The notes under the pieces are model-generated. The model worked only from the letters and a program-made list of their open reading frames with translations, ran no database searches and was not told the origin of the DNA. The translations under genes were made by a program, and so were the position numbers. From the NCBI GenBank assembly GCA_026713705.1, contig JAPONY010000077.1:1-47959 (forward strand): DNA of 47,959 nt, read 5' to 3'. The stretch comes from Gammaproteobacteria bacterium. GTDB lineage: Bacteria > Pseudomonadota > Gammaproteobacteria > Poriferisulfidales > Poriferisulfidaceae. Every line of letters starts with the position of its first letter. Position 1 is the first letter of the stretch. Below are positions 35,517 to 43,020 of the stretch, in pieces.

Positions 35517-36723
35517 AGTCAAGCCCTATTGCCTCACTGACGTCTTCCAGCGTGTCGCGGGCGACATCGCGCGCTGCTTCGCAACCTTCGTGAATCAGGG
35601 CGTTTACCCCCGCCCGATCCGACAAATATTCCTTGGCATTGGCACGGATTGGATCCAGTTCCGCCACCATGGCATCCAGAAGCCGGCGCTTGCAGTCCGT
35701 GCAGCCGATACCGGCGCTCCGACAGCCTTCCTCCACCCATTCGAGGGTCTTCGAGTCGGAATAGATCTTGTGCAGGTCCCAGACCGGGCATTTCTCCGGA
35801 TCCCCCGGGTCGCTGCGCCGCTGGCGCGCCGGGTCCGTCATCATGCCCATCAGTTTTTTCTGGATGGTCTCCGGCTCCTCGCGCAAGCCCAGGGTGTTGT
35901 TGTAGGATTTGGACATCTTGCGGCCATCCACCCCAGGGACTTTTGGAACAGCCGTCAGATATTCCTTCGGTTCCGGGAGAATCATGCGCCACTCCCCCTC
36001 CAGGTAACCATCCAGGCACTGCAAATCGCCAAGCGACATGCTCTGTTGCCCGCGCAGCATCTCACGCGCCACCTCCAAGGCCTGCGAATCACCCTGCTCC
36101 TGAAAACGGCGGCGGTATTCCCGGTACAGGCGCGCTTCGTTTCGCCCCAGGCGATCGATCAAGCCTTCTGCCCGCTTGGCAAAGCCCTGCTCCTGGCCGT
36201 ACAGGTGATTGAAGCGCCGGGCAACCTCGCGCGTAAACTCCACGTGTGCCGCCTGATCCTCGCCCACCGGCACCAGTTGCGCCTTGTACATCAAGATATC
36301 AGCGGCCTGCAACAAGGGGTACCCCAGAAAACCGTACGTCGCCAGGTCACGATCCGTCTGTTCCTGCATTTCCTTGTAACTCGGCACCCGCTCAAGCCAA
36401 CTCAACGGAGTGAACATGGACAGCAACAGGTGCAATTCCGCATGCTCCGGAACCTGCGACTGCACGAACAGGGTCGAAGCCCCCGGGCTGACGCCGCAGG
36501 CCAGCCAGTCCACCACCATCTCCCAAACATGATCCTCCAACTTGGTCGTCTCTCCATAATGCGTGGTCAGCGCGTGCCAGTCCGCTACGAAAAAGAAGCA
36601 TTCCTGGCTGTGTTGGAGATTCACCCAGTTCTTGATGACGCCGTGGTAGTGTCCTAGGTGCAAGCGCCCGGTCGGGCGCATGCCGGACACCACGCGTTGG
36701 CCAGCAGGGAGGTCGCTTTCCAT
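35509..36723 (-). CDS. trpS: tryptophanyl-tRNA synthetase
   Basis: Class I aminoacyl-tRNA synthetase, 404 aa from the ATG at 36723. The HIGH motif is HLGH (residues about 22-25, in GMRPTGRLHLGHYHG) and the KMSKS motif is exact (GRKMSKSYNN). It is longer than the 330-aa E. coli type, having an insert around residues 200-260 (RREFQEQG region) seen in some proteobacterial TrpRS. Its ATG shares one base with the M50 protease stop (TGATG). Confidence 0.95.
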   Translation of the reverse strand: MESDLPAGQRVVSGMRPTGRLHLGHYHGVIKNWVNLQHSQECFFFVADWHALTTHYGETTKLEDHVWEMVVDWLACGVSPGASTLFVQSQVPEHAELHLLLSMFTPLSWLERVPSYKEMQEQTDRDLATYGFLGYPLLQAADILMYKAQLVPVGEDQAAHVEFTREVARRFNHLYGQEQGFAKRAEGLIDRLGRNEARLYREYRRRFQEQGDSQALEVAREMLRGQQSMSLGDLQCLDGYLEGEWRMILPEPKEYLTAVPKVPGVDGRKMSKSYNNTLGLREEPETIQKKLMGMMTDPARQRRSDPGDPEKCPVWDLHKIYSDSKTLEWVEEGCRSAGIGCTDCKRRLLDAMVAELDPIRANAKEYLSDRAGVNALIHEGCEAARDVARDTLEDVSEAIGLDYA

Positions 36724-37373
36724 CAGGAACCCATCCAGGGAAGCCCGAAGAACTGGTGCGCCGCGCCGATGAACGCGATCAGCGGCTTGCCGATGAACCC
36801 GTACAAAGACCCCACCAGAAATAGAGCCAAGACCAGTATCAGGCCGTAACGCCCGAATTCCAGCCATTTCCTCCCCAATTCCGGCGGTAGCCACCTGGCG
36901 AGCACGACTGAGCCATCCAGGGGCGGAATGGGAAGAAGGTTGAGCAGCATCAGAACCGAATTGATCACGATTCCGGCCTGTCCCATGGCAAACAGAATAA
37001 TGCCGAATTCAGAATCAAGTGCCAGACCCAACCGGGCGATTCCGGCCCAAGCGATCAGCATCAGGGCATTAGAGGCGGGACCTGCCACCGCAACCCAAGC
37101 CATGTCCTCGCGAGGCCGGCGCAGCCGGGAAGCATCGACCGGGACGGGCTTGGCCCAACCCATTGCCACCCCCAGAGACGCGACCATGGCCAAAGGCAGC
37201 ACAAGCGTCCCCAGCCAGTCGACATGCGGAAGCGGATTGAGCGTCAGCCGGCCGGCTTCGGCTGCCGTCGAATCACCAAAACGATACGCCACCCAGCCGT
37301 GCGCAACTTCGTGCACGGTAATGCCCAGCAAGACAGGCACCGCCCAGATCGCCAGTGTCTGCGCTAATGACAT
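36723..37373 (-). CDS. M50 family (site-2 protease-like) membrane metallopeptidase
   Basis: 216 aa, about five to six transmembrane helices, without a PDZ domain. The zinc motif HEVAH is in the first part (ITVHEVAHGWVAYRFGD) and the third ligand in NLLPIPPLDGS. The family members of this size are often found beside trpS-scpA-scpB. The ATG at 37373 is chosen over a TTG at 37394. The substrate is unknown; cleavage of membrane segments is the family activity. Confidence 0.9.
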   Translation of the reverse strand: MSLAQTLAIWAVPVLLGITVHEVAHGWVAYRFGDSTAAEAGRLTLNPLPHVDWLGTLVLPLAMVASLGVAMGWAKPVPVDASRLRRPREDMAWVAVAGPASNALMLIAWAGIARLGLALDSEFGIILFAMGQAGIVINSVLMLLNLLPIPPLDGSVVLARWLPPELGRKWLEFGRYGLILVLALFLVGSLYGFIGKPLIAFIGAAHQFFGLPWMGS

Positions 37374-37430
37374 GGCGGGCAAAACAGGCGCCAACCGGCG
37401 GAAAACAGGAGGTTGGACACGATAAGAAAA

Positions 37431-38048
37431 TTATAGCAAGGGAAAGCTGCCGCCGCCTTGGCGAACCACTTCCGGCACCTCACCCATCAGGTCGACCACG
37501 GTGGTCGGTATGCTGAGGCAAAACCCACTGTCAATAATCAAGGACACCCGTCCTTTCAGGCGGTCATACAGTGCGCTCGCTTCCACCGGGGGGTCCTCCA
37601 GATCCGGCAACATCAGGGTGCAACTCATCAGAGGGGCGTTGTGTATCTCCAAGAGAGCCTGAACTACCCGGTGGTCGGGAATGCGCAGGCCGATGGTCCG
37701 GCGCTTCGGCTCCATCAGGCGCCGCGGCACCTCGCGGGTTGCTTCCAGGAGGAACGTGTACGGTCCCGGGGTATGAGCCTTCAGGATCCGGTACGCCGCA
37801 TTGTCGATCCGGGCGTACAGGGAAAGTTCTGAAAGATCCCGGCACACCAGCGTGAACGGGTGCTTGGAATCCAGGTCGCGCAGACGCCGTATCGTTTCCA
37901 TCGATGCCTTGTCCCCGACCGCGCAGCCGAAGGCATAGCAGGAATCGGTCGGATAGACGAGCAGGCCCCCGGCGCTCAGCATTTCCGCGGCTTGGCGGAT
38001 CAGGCGCGGCTGGGGATTTTCCGGATGGATCGAAAAACGCTGGGTCAT
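37431..38048 (-). CDS. yciO: YciO/Sua5/YrdC-family protein
   Basis: 205 aa with the YrdC fold: IRQAAEMLSAGGLLVYPTDSCYAFGC, FTLVCRDLSELSLYARIDN and the C-terminal SIPTTVVDL. The paralogue TsaC makes threonylcarbamoyl-AMP for t6A; YciO proteins are related but their role is less clear. First gene in a minus-strand run with the M50 protease, trpS and scpAB; divergent from yciB. Confidence 0.85.
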   Translation of the reverse strand: MTQRFSIHPENPQPRLIRQAAEMLSAGGLLVYPTDSCYAFGCAVGDKASMETIRRLRDLDSKHPFTLVCRDLSELSLYARIDNAAYRILKAHTPGPYTFLLEATREVPRRLMEPKRRTIGLRIPDHRVVQALLEIHNAPLMSCTLMLPDLEDPPVEASALYDRLKGRVSLIIDSGFCLSIPTTVVDLMGEVPEVVRQGGGSFPLL

Positions 38049-38055
38049 GGCTCTT

Positions 38056-38061
38056 TATAAT
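38056..38061 (+). promoter_or_regulatory. possible -10 of yciB
   Basis: A perfect TATAAT nine bases before the yciB ATG at 38071, within the stretch CTCTTTATAATG that also precedes the first gene of the window. No good -35 is seen. If used, the mRNA would have almost no leader. Confidence 0.3.
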
Positions 38062-38070
38062 GGTAGCAGT

Positions 38071-38679
38071 ATGAAGTTTTTCGTTGAGTTGTTGCCCATC
38101 ACAATTTTCGTGGTGGCATATTTTTTCTATCCCGACTTGCCTGCTGCATGGATTGATGCGTTCTCCGACGCAACCCATCTGGAATTGACTGCCGGAGAGT
38201 CTGGGGACCGAATCTACTTTGCCACATCCGTGCTGATCGCGACCATGCTGGTCCAATGCGGGATCCTGTGGATGATGCGAGAATTGGGGGGCACGCACCT
38301 CGCTGCACTGGTTGTGGTCGTGGTCGCCGGCGGGCTGACCCTCCTCCTTAAAGACCCCCTGTTCATCAAATGGAAGCCGACCGTGTTCTACTGGGCGTTG
38401 GCGCTGGCGTTCTTCGCATCCAGCTATATCGGCTCCCGGAACCTGGTGGAGCGGATGTTCAGCAAGGCCTTTTCCTTGGACGATGCGCAGGTGTGGCGTC
38501 AACTGAATATCGCCTGGATCGGTTTTTTCCTGGTCTGCGGCACTCTCAACCTATACGTGGCATATGAATTCTCTGAAGAGTTCTGGGTGCAGTTCAAGCT
38601 GTTCGGCCTGGCCTTGGGGCTGCCCATTTTGTTCCTGCTGGCCCAAGGAATCTACCTTACTCCACGGCTGAAAGACTGA
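38071..38679 (+). CDS. yciB: inner membrane septation protein A
   Basis: 202 aa with five or so transmembrane helices, starting MKFFVELLPITIFVVAYFF, the usual start of YciB/IspZ. LKDPLFIKWKPTVFYWALALAF is the family hallmark. YciB links inner-membrane proteins of cell division and envelope synthesis. It is divergent from yciO by 22 bases. An imperfect terminator-like hairpin follows (AACGGGA, eight-base loop, TCCCGTT at 38697-38718) but it has no T-run. Confidence 0.93.
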   Translation: MKFFVELLPITIFVVAYFFYPDLPAAWIDAFSDATHLELTAGESGDRIYFATSVLIATMLVQCGILWMMRELGGTHLAALVVVVVAGGLTLLLKDPLFIKWKPTVFYWALALAFFASSYIGSRNLVERMFSKAFSLDDAQVWRQLNIAWIGFFLVCGTLNLYVAYEFSEEFWVQFKLFGLALGLPILFLLAQGIYLTPRLKD

Positions 38680-38766
38680 AGCATATGAGACAAGAAAACG
38701 GGATATTGTCGTCCCGTTGTCGCTCACTGTGTCTTGGTTTCATAAGATTTTAAAAAATATTCCCTT

Positions 38767-38785
38767 ATTTATCAAATATATAAAT
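38767..38785. promoter_or_regulatory. AT-rich inverted repeat upstream of the small-RNA promoter
   Basis: ATTTAT and ATAAAT, separated by seven bases, end 18 bases before the TTGACA at 38804. TATATAAAT occurs again at 38810-38818 inside the spacer. It could be a regulator site or an UP-like element. Confidence 0.3.
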
Positions 38786-38803
38786 GAATCCCCATTCTAG
38801 GGC

Positions 38804-38831
38804 TTGACATATATAAATATATCCTTATATT
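38804..38831 (+). promoter_or_regulatory. strong sigma-70 promoter of the small RNA/peptide gene
   Basis: A perfect TTGACA (38804-38809), spacer 16, and TATATT (38826-38831), within very AT-rich DNA unlike the rest of the window. The transcript should begin near 38838. Confidence 0.75.
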
Positions 38832-38887
38832 ATGAATTACTGGATGACTGCGCGGGGTGGTCATCGCGAACATTACCGGAGACACTC

Positions 38888-38974
38888 ATGGATATCATCG
38901 TCATCGACATTTTTGCCGCTGTGGCTATCTGGGCGACGGTCTTCACCGTGATGCGCCTGGGTTACCTGGACTAA
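38888..38974 (+). CDS. 28-aa single-span membrane peptide
   Basis: The ORF ATGGATATC... has a good ribosome site (CCGGAG, seven-base spacing). The product is MDIIVIDIFAAVAIWATVF followed by TVMRLGYLD: one hydrophobic helix with acidic N-terminal residues and a short basic-then-acidic tail. I do not recognise the family; small subunits of respiratory complexes have similar size but there is no match I can name. The start codon overlaps a GGA motif that could bind CsrA, so translation may be repressed by CsrA. Confidence 0.55.
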   Translation: MDIIVIDIFAAVAIWATVFTVMRLGYLD

Positions 38975-38998
38975 ACTTTCTTCCTCCAGTGAGGCTGA

Positions 38999-39044
38999 AA
39001 CCGGACAAGGATGTCCGGTTCAAAGGTCGACACGGATGTCGACC
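38999..39044 (+). other. two tandem CsrA/RsmA-like binding hairpins
   Basis: Hairpin 1 (38999-39020) has the stem AACCGGACA/TGTCCGGTT and loop AGGA. Hairpin 2 (39025-39044) has the stem GGTCGACA/TGTCGACC and loop CGGA. Both stems are perfect, with different sequence but the same ACA-N-GGA-TGT centre; this pattern is that of RNA sites under selection for the loop motif. Confidence 0.7.
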
Positions 39045-39055
39045 GCTCTCACTTT

Positions 39056-39094
39056 ATCCCGGCCATGAAACCCTTCATGGTCGGGATTTTTTTT
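39056..39094 (+). terminator. rho-independent terminator
   Basis: A 14-bp stem (ATCCCG, a G-U pair, CCATGAA against TTCATGG and CGGGAT), tetraloop ACCC and eight T residues. It ends the small RNA and abuts the stop of the reverse propeller gene. Confidence 0.92.
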
Positions 39095-40460
39095 AAAATT
39101 CAATCGCCACAATGCTGACGGTGCCTGCTTTCTCGTTGGCAGTCGCCACATAGCGCACACCGTCCTGCTCGAAAGCAACAATCCCTTCCGGAGCCAGCTT
39201 GCCGTCTCCTTCGCCGCGCAGGGACAATATCTCTCTCACCTGTGGTGCGCTCGGCTCCTCGAGATCGACCAGCACCAGCGCATCCGCGCGCTCCAGTGCC
39301 ACAATCGCCCAAGCCCTACTCTCTGCTTCAAACGTGATCACGCCCTCCGGTTCCGACCCTTTGTTGTCGCTTCGCCCGTCTGGATAAATTCCCGCGGCAT
39401 GCGCCGCCTCGTCCAACTGGTTGCCGGTGTCACCGATTACTTCTGCGGCTGCCAAGTCCACGACACTGAGCGTTCGCCCGCCACCTGCCGGGCCTTGTCG
39501 GGTCTTGGAGGCTTTCGGGTCAGTGTCCCCTTCGTCCGCCGTCACCAAATACCGTCCGTCTGGAGTCACCGCAATCTGGTCCGGCTCCCGAAAGGCTCGC
39601 AGCGTCTCCGTGAACGAAACTCTCCCGTCATCGTCAAGATCCGCCATATGTTCAGTCACTCCCAAAGCGATGATGCCGCGAACGGTTGCGCTTGCCGTGT
39701 CGACCACGGCTATCCCGTTGTTTTCCTGAAGGCTCACGTAAACCGTCGCTTCATCTGGAGCGAAAGCCGTGTATTCCGGCTCCAGGTGGGCTGGATCACC
39801 CGAATCGAATGGAATTTCCACTTCTTCGCCATCTATCTCGCGTTCCAGAAACCGGCCCGCATCCAAAGTCGTCAGGCCATGCCTCTGGGGGAGCGGTTTA
39901 AACCGAACTTCCCTCACAACCCCTTCCAGCAATCCTTCCGTCAAGTCGATCAACGTCACGCTTCCCGGGTGTGAGTGCCACTTCCCGCCTTCGGCCCAGT
40001 ATTCTTCGGCTTCGTTCGCAACCGCCAGCCACTCCCCGGAAGGACTGAAGCAGACGTCATCCGGCCCATGGCCTGCCGCATATCGCGCCAGCACCTTGCC
40101 ATGCAGGTTCAGCAGCTGGATTTCGCCCACCGAGCCGACCGGCCCGGCGACGGCTGCCGCCAAAACATCCTGATCCGGGTGAAAAGCAACTGAATTAATG
40201 GTGTGGCTGTCCGGCAACTCCAAATCCAGCGTACGGATGTGCATGGGAAGGTTCGGTCTCGCCAGAGACACCAGATCGATCTTTCCAGCCTCGCTGTTGC
40301 TCACCGCGAGTGTGCGGGTTTTGGGTTGATAGGAAAGGATTTCGGTACCTTCCGGCTCGCTTGAGTCCCACGTCGCGACCAAAGACAGTTGGGGTTGCGT
40401 CGCATGGGCAGCCGACGACAATGCAAGCCATAAAATTGGAATCAGAATTCGGGATGTCAT
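39093..40460 (-). CDS. exported beta-propeller protein (choice-of-anchor I-like)
   Basis: 455 aa with a signal peptide (cut near HATQ). Repeated blades of the kind DxxxVAVTPDGRYLVTADEGDTD, FSPSGEWLAVANEAEEYW and GIAVVDTASATVRGI point to a seven-blade-like propeller related to the choice-of-anchor I / esterase-like group. An EF-hand-like loop, DLDDDGRVSFTE, suggests calcium binding. The C-terminus lacks a visible anchor. The role is unknown; such proteins are often extracellular or periplasmic. Its leader is about 100 bases from the Phd promoter on the other strand. Confidence 0.8.
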   Translation of the reverse strand: MTSRILIPILWLALSSAAHATQPQLSLVATWDSSEPEGTEILSYQPKTRTLAVSNSEAGKIDLVSLARPNLPMHIRTLDLELPDSHTINSVAFHPDQDVLAAAVAGPVGSVGEIQLLNLHGKVLARYAAGHGPDDVCFSPSGEWLAVANEAEEYWAEGGKWHSHPGSVTLIDLTEGLLEGVVREVRFKPLPQRHGLTTLDAGRFLEREIDGEEVEIPFDSGDPAHLEPEYTAFAPDEATVYVSLQENNGIAVVDTASATVRGIIALGVTEHMADLDDDGRVSFTETLRAFREPDQIAVTPDGRYLVTADEGDTDPKASKTRQGPAGGGRTLSVVDLAAAEVIGDTGNQLDEAAHAAGIYPDGRSDNKGSEPEGVITFEAESRAWAIVALERADALVLVDLEEPSAPQVREILSLRGEGDGKLAPEGIVAFEQDGVRYVATANEKAGTVSIVAIEF

Positions 40461-40561
40461 AGCGAAAATGAAGAAAGAGCATCAAAGACAAGCTGACTAT
40501 ATGCTTCTTCAATGTAGGATTTATGACTCACGCTTTAATGTCTTCCATATTAATCGTGTTA

Positions 40562-40598
40562 TTGACATAAGGGGCATACTCTATATAATAGTATATAG
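40562..40598 (+). promoter_or_regulatory. promoter and palindromic operator of the toxin-antitoxin pair
   Basis: A perfect TTGACA (40562-40567), spacer 16 and a perfect TATAAT (40584-40589). The near-palindrome CTATATAATAGTATATAG (40581-40598, half-sites CTATATA/TATATAG) covers the -10, as expected for autorepression by a Phd-type antitoxin. Confidence 0.75.
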
Positions 40599-40617
40599 TA
40601 GAATTTGAGGTGGGTTC

Positions 40618-40863
40618 ATGCACACTGTTTCCCTAACAACAGCCAATCAAGAGTTCTCCCGGCTGATAAAAGAAGTCGGGCATGGAAAGGGTTTTCTAAT
40701 CACCCGAAGAGGCCAGCCTATTGCCAAACTGGTCCCTCACACCGTTGACAAAGCGGATGACCCCGATTGGGCGGCAGACTATCAGCGAATGATTCACCGA
40801 TTGGAGAAAGGCGCCTCGCTTGGTGGGCTGAAGATCAAGCGAGAAGAACTTTATGAGCGTTAA
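40618..40863 (+). CDS. Phd/YefM-family antitoxin
   Basis: 81 aa. N-terminal DNA-binding/dimerisation part MHTVSLTTANQEFSRLIKEV and GFLITRRGQPIAKLVP are typical of Phd/YefM. The C-terminal half (from about residue 45) should wrap the toxin. It overlaps the toxin gene by 11 bases, so the two are coupled. A classic type II antitoxin that binds its own operator upstream. Confidence 0.88.
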   Translation: MHTVSLTTANQEFSRLIKEVGHGKGFLITRRGQPIAKLVPHTVDKADDPDWAADYQRMIHRLEKGASLGGLKIKREELYER

Positions 40864-41311
40864 AGGACGCTTCTCAGTTGATACCAACATCCTTATCTAT
40901 GCGGTTGACCGTGATGCCGGCGACCGTCACGAGCAATCCAAAGATCTTATTGGACAGGCTGCAAAGCGAGATTGCATACTGACTGTACAGGTGCTTGCCG
41001 AGTTCTACTATGCGACGACACGAAAGAATTTACTGGAACCGTCCCATGCGAAAAATTTCATACACGACTGGCTGAACGTCTTCCGCATTGCTGCTGCCGA
41101 TAGTACAACTCTCGTCGGTGCCATGGAGGCGGTGAAAGAGCATCATTTATCGTTCTGGGATGCAATGATTTGGGCCGTCGCACGGCAGGCAGGCTGCTCT
41201 GTAATCATCAGCGAAGACATGCAGGGCGGCCAACGCCCAGGGGGGATTGAGATTCTTAATCCATTTTCTTCCGACACTGCTGGTCGTTTAGAGTCGCTGT
41301 TCGAGGCGTGA
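40853..41311 (+). CDS. VapC-like PIN-domain toxin
   Basis: 152-aa ribonuclease-type toxin. The acidic residues of the PIN active site are visible: Asp10 in SVDTNILIYA, Glu50 in VLAEFYY, Asp103 in SFWDAMIWA, and Asp122 in SEDMQ. The pairing of a Phd/YefM antitoxin with a PIN toxin is common. RNA target unknown. Confidence 0.88.
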   Translation: MSVKGRFSVDTNILIYAVDRDAGDRHEQSKDLIGQAAKRDCILTVQVLAEFYYATTRKNLLEPSHAKNFIHDWLNVFRIAAADSTTLVGAMEAVKEHHLSFWDAMIWAVARQAGCSVIISEDMQGGQRPGGIEILNPFSSDTAGRLESLFEA

Positions 41312-41458
41312 TGTCCGCCAATTTGATCCGCTAATTCAACGGGTCAGATAGAGCCTTGTCATTGCTGCCCATTCTTCCTAAGGACCGTACGCGCAGAGTC
41401 ACTCGGCGACTCAAACCATGAACCGAACCCCTGCAAAGTCAGTGGCGTGGTCTGGCGA

Positions 41459-41689
41459 CTAGCCTGGTGAACCGTTTTCCGGCTCAGGGTCGGGCGTTTT
41501 GTGCCTGATTCGCTTGCTTACTTCATTGCCGATCACGCCTCCCGCCAGCAAACCGACCAGCAAGACCAGCCATGTGCCTGCAATAGCAGTTCCTAAAGCA
41601 GCAATTCCCATCTTGCCACCAATGTATGCACCTATACCGGCACCTGTAGCGCCTCCGACAACTTTACCGATTGTTTCTTTTTTATGCTC
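41459..41689 (-). pseudogene. remnant of a glycine-zipper membrane protein
   Basis: A frame on the minus strand encodes KETIGKVVGGATGAGIGAY, then IGGKMGIAALGTA, a hydrophobic segment WLVLLVGLLAGGVIGNEVSKR, and a charged tail. The Gly-xxx-Gly repeats and hydrophobic pattern are those of 2TM glycine-zipper proteins. There is no ATG/GTG/TTG before the middle Met (41611). The upstream frame continues as ARLFESIK and ends at the slippery run A-AAA-AAG (complement of 41677-41683), after which a -1 shift gives GAA-ACA-ATC. No proper start exists in that frame either, so I take it as decayed. The preceding 41312-41458 holds nothing I can identify. Confidence 0.45.
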
Positions 41690-41714
41690 TCAAACAGGCG
41701 CGCTGCTACTGCCG

Positions 41715-42752
41715 CTAAAACGATAGAGTGCCCCGAAGAGTCAAACCGCCGTCATTGAGCGCCCGGAAGTCCTCTCCATTGCCTTCGACATAATCCAGTT
41801 CCAGAGCCAGCGTGGAGTCTGCGCGCCAGTGGACTCCAAGCAGCATCGAATCGGAACTTCCCTCCAGATTTTTCGTCTTGTCGGCAAGGTTCGCATAGCG
41901 CACCACCAGCTCCCAGATGCCCTCCTCGTCCCGTGGCTCGATGTGCGCCAGAAGGCCAGGCGCATAGCGGCTTTGCGTATGTTCGCCCGTAATTCTCCAG
42001 GCACCCCGAATATGGAAGCCGTCCGCATTCACTTTTGCCCGGTTGCGGAACGGCAATCCTTCTGCCCGCGCCTTGGATTTCAGGTACTGGGCCTGGATCG
42101 CGTAGGACTCCTGTGAATAGTCGATATCAAAAGCCAGGTGCCAACCGGACCCCTGCGATTCCAACTCCCCGCCATCCAGCATGTCGAAGGCCACATTCTC
42201 TCCCCAATTGCTAAAGGACTGGAATGACAGCCCAACATGCAGAAAGCTTCCATCTTCGAAGCGCGGCGCTACCATCAGCCGTGCCTGTACTTCCGTGGAA
42301 TCCGCCACACCTGAACTTTCATCGTACCCATGGACCTGTAGCGAGCCATACCAGGGAATCTCTTCGCCATGCACGAATCCGACGACCGCAGGCGCCTGAA
42401 CGTCCTGATCCTGTCCACCGGAAAGACTGGCAAAGCGGCCCAACACCCCCTGCTCTATCATTCGGAACCAGCGGTCCCGCAACGAGCCGTCCAGCATCGC
42501 GGATGTCGAGGCCCATGGGGAAGTGGCGGCCAGATCAAGGCCAATGTTGCTGTTTCGACCCGGAATTTCCGATCCGCTGCTTCGAAGCAATGCAGATTGG
42601 TTCAACTGACTCTGCATGCGCATCATCAATTCCTTCATGCGCGATCCTTCGTCCACCAGGCTGTCGATTTCATTTTCCGACAGTGCCTGCACCGGGGCGG
42701 CCAACAGCAGGCCAAGGCTTACACAGGCAAACTGAAATGCGAAGCGTGGCAT
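41715..42752 (-). CDS. outer-membrane porin, OprO/OprP-like (phosphate-selective porin family)
   Basis: 345 aa. Signal peptide MPRFAFQFACVSLGLLLAAP, cut near VQALSE, followed by a short coiled segment (IDSLVDEGSRMKELMMRMQSQLNQ) and alternating beta-strands ending in the C-terminal Phe (LRGTLSF), as for outer-membrane barrels. The ATG at 42752 lacks a clear ribosome site. An AGGAGG lies upstream with a CTG six bases after it and an in-frame TTG (42809), so a longer n-region is possible. Substrate unknown. The same family as the large porin that follows. Confidence 0.8.
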   Translation of the reverse strand: MPRFAFQFACVSLGLLLAAPVQALSENEIDSLVDEGSRMKELMMRMQSQLNQSALLRSSGSEIPGRNSNIGLDLAATSPWASTSAMLDGSLRDRWFRMIEQGVLGRFASLSGGQDQDVQAPAVVGFVHGEEIPWYGSLQVHGYDESSGVADSTEVQARLMVAPRFEDGSFLHVGLSFQSFSNWGENVAFDMLDGGELESQGSGWHLAFDIDYSQESYAIQAQYLKSKARAEGLPFRNRAKVNADGFHIRGAWRITGEHTQSRYAPGLLAHIEPRDEEGIWELVVRYANLADKTKNLEGSSDSMLLGVHWRADSTLALELDYVEGNGEDFRALNDGGLTLRGTLSF

Positions 42753-42947
42753 GAGAGAACCGGACAGGTGCCCCGACTTGGACAGGAAACCCGATGAGGC
42801 TGGAAAGCGCAACTTGTCCAGAGTCCACCTCCTAATCTGGAATCCGCTCGAAAACGGATGCTTCTCGGTGATTGAGTTTGAGTTTAGCACACACAGCCGG
42901 TGAGACTGTCGGGCCAAATGCCGTGGCCAACATTTAGGAGACCCCAT

Positions 42948-42982
42948 AAAAAAACCCGCCGCCCGGTTTCCCGAAGCGGCGG
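42948..42982 (-). terminator. terminator of the large porin gene
   Basis: On the minus strand, CCGCCGC, a 13-base loop and GCGGCGG followed by seven T residues. It lies about 50 bases after the stop at 43033 and before the next porin. Confidence 0.8.
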
Positions 42983-42997
42983 ATTTCAAGGAGTCCC

Positions 42998-43020
42998 GTC
43001 AGGACTCAAAGAGTCCTGAC
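42998..43020. repeat. perfect 10-bp inverted repeat
   Basis: GTCAGGACTC and its exact complement are separated by AAA. It lies between the porin stop (43033) and the terminator, so it is in the 3-prime end of the large porin mRNA. Confidence 0.6.

Larger units (their letters stand above)
38838..39094 (+). ncRNA. short transcript with CsrA-type hairpins and internal 28-codon ORF
   Basis: From the promoter to the terminator the RNA is about 257 bases. It contains seven GGA triplets: in the leader (ACTGGATGA), in the ribosome site (CCGGAGAC), at the start codon (CATGGATAT), near the stop, and three in the hairpin region. Two perfect hairpins show the loops AGGA and CGGA closed by ACA/TGT, close to the CsrA SELEX consensus (RUACARGGAUGU). 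This suggests an RNA that binds and may sequester CsrA/RsmA. No GacA-type upstream site (TGTAAG..CTTACA) is visible. Confidence 0.6.

Noticed and set aside
38697..38718. hairpin AACGGGA/TCCCGTT after yciB as a terminator
   Set aside because: The stem is only 7 bp with an eight-base loop and no T-run follows.
38735..38772. CATAAG...CTTATT as a GacA-type upstream activating site for the small RNA
   Set aside because: The spacing is 17 bases instead of about 6 and the arms lack the TGTAAG/CTTACA consensus.
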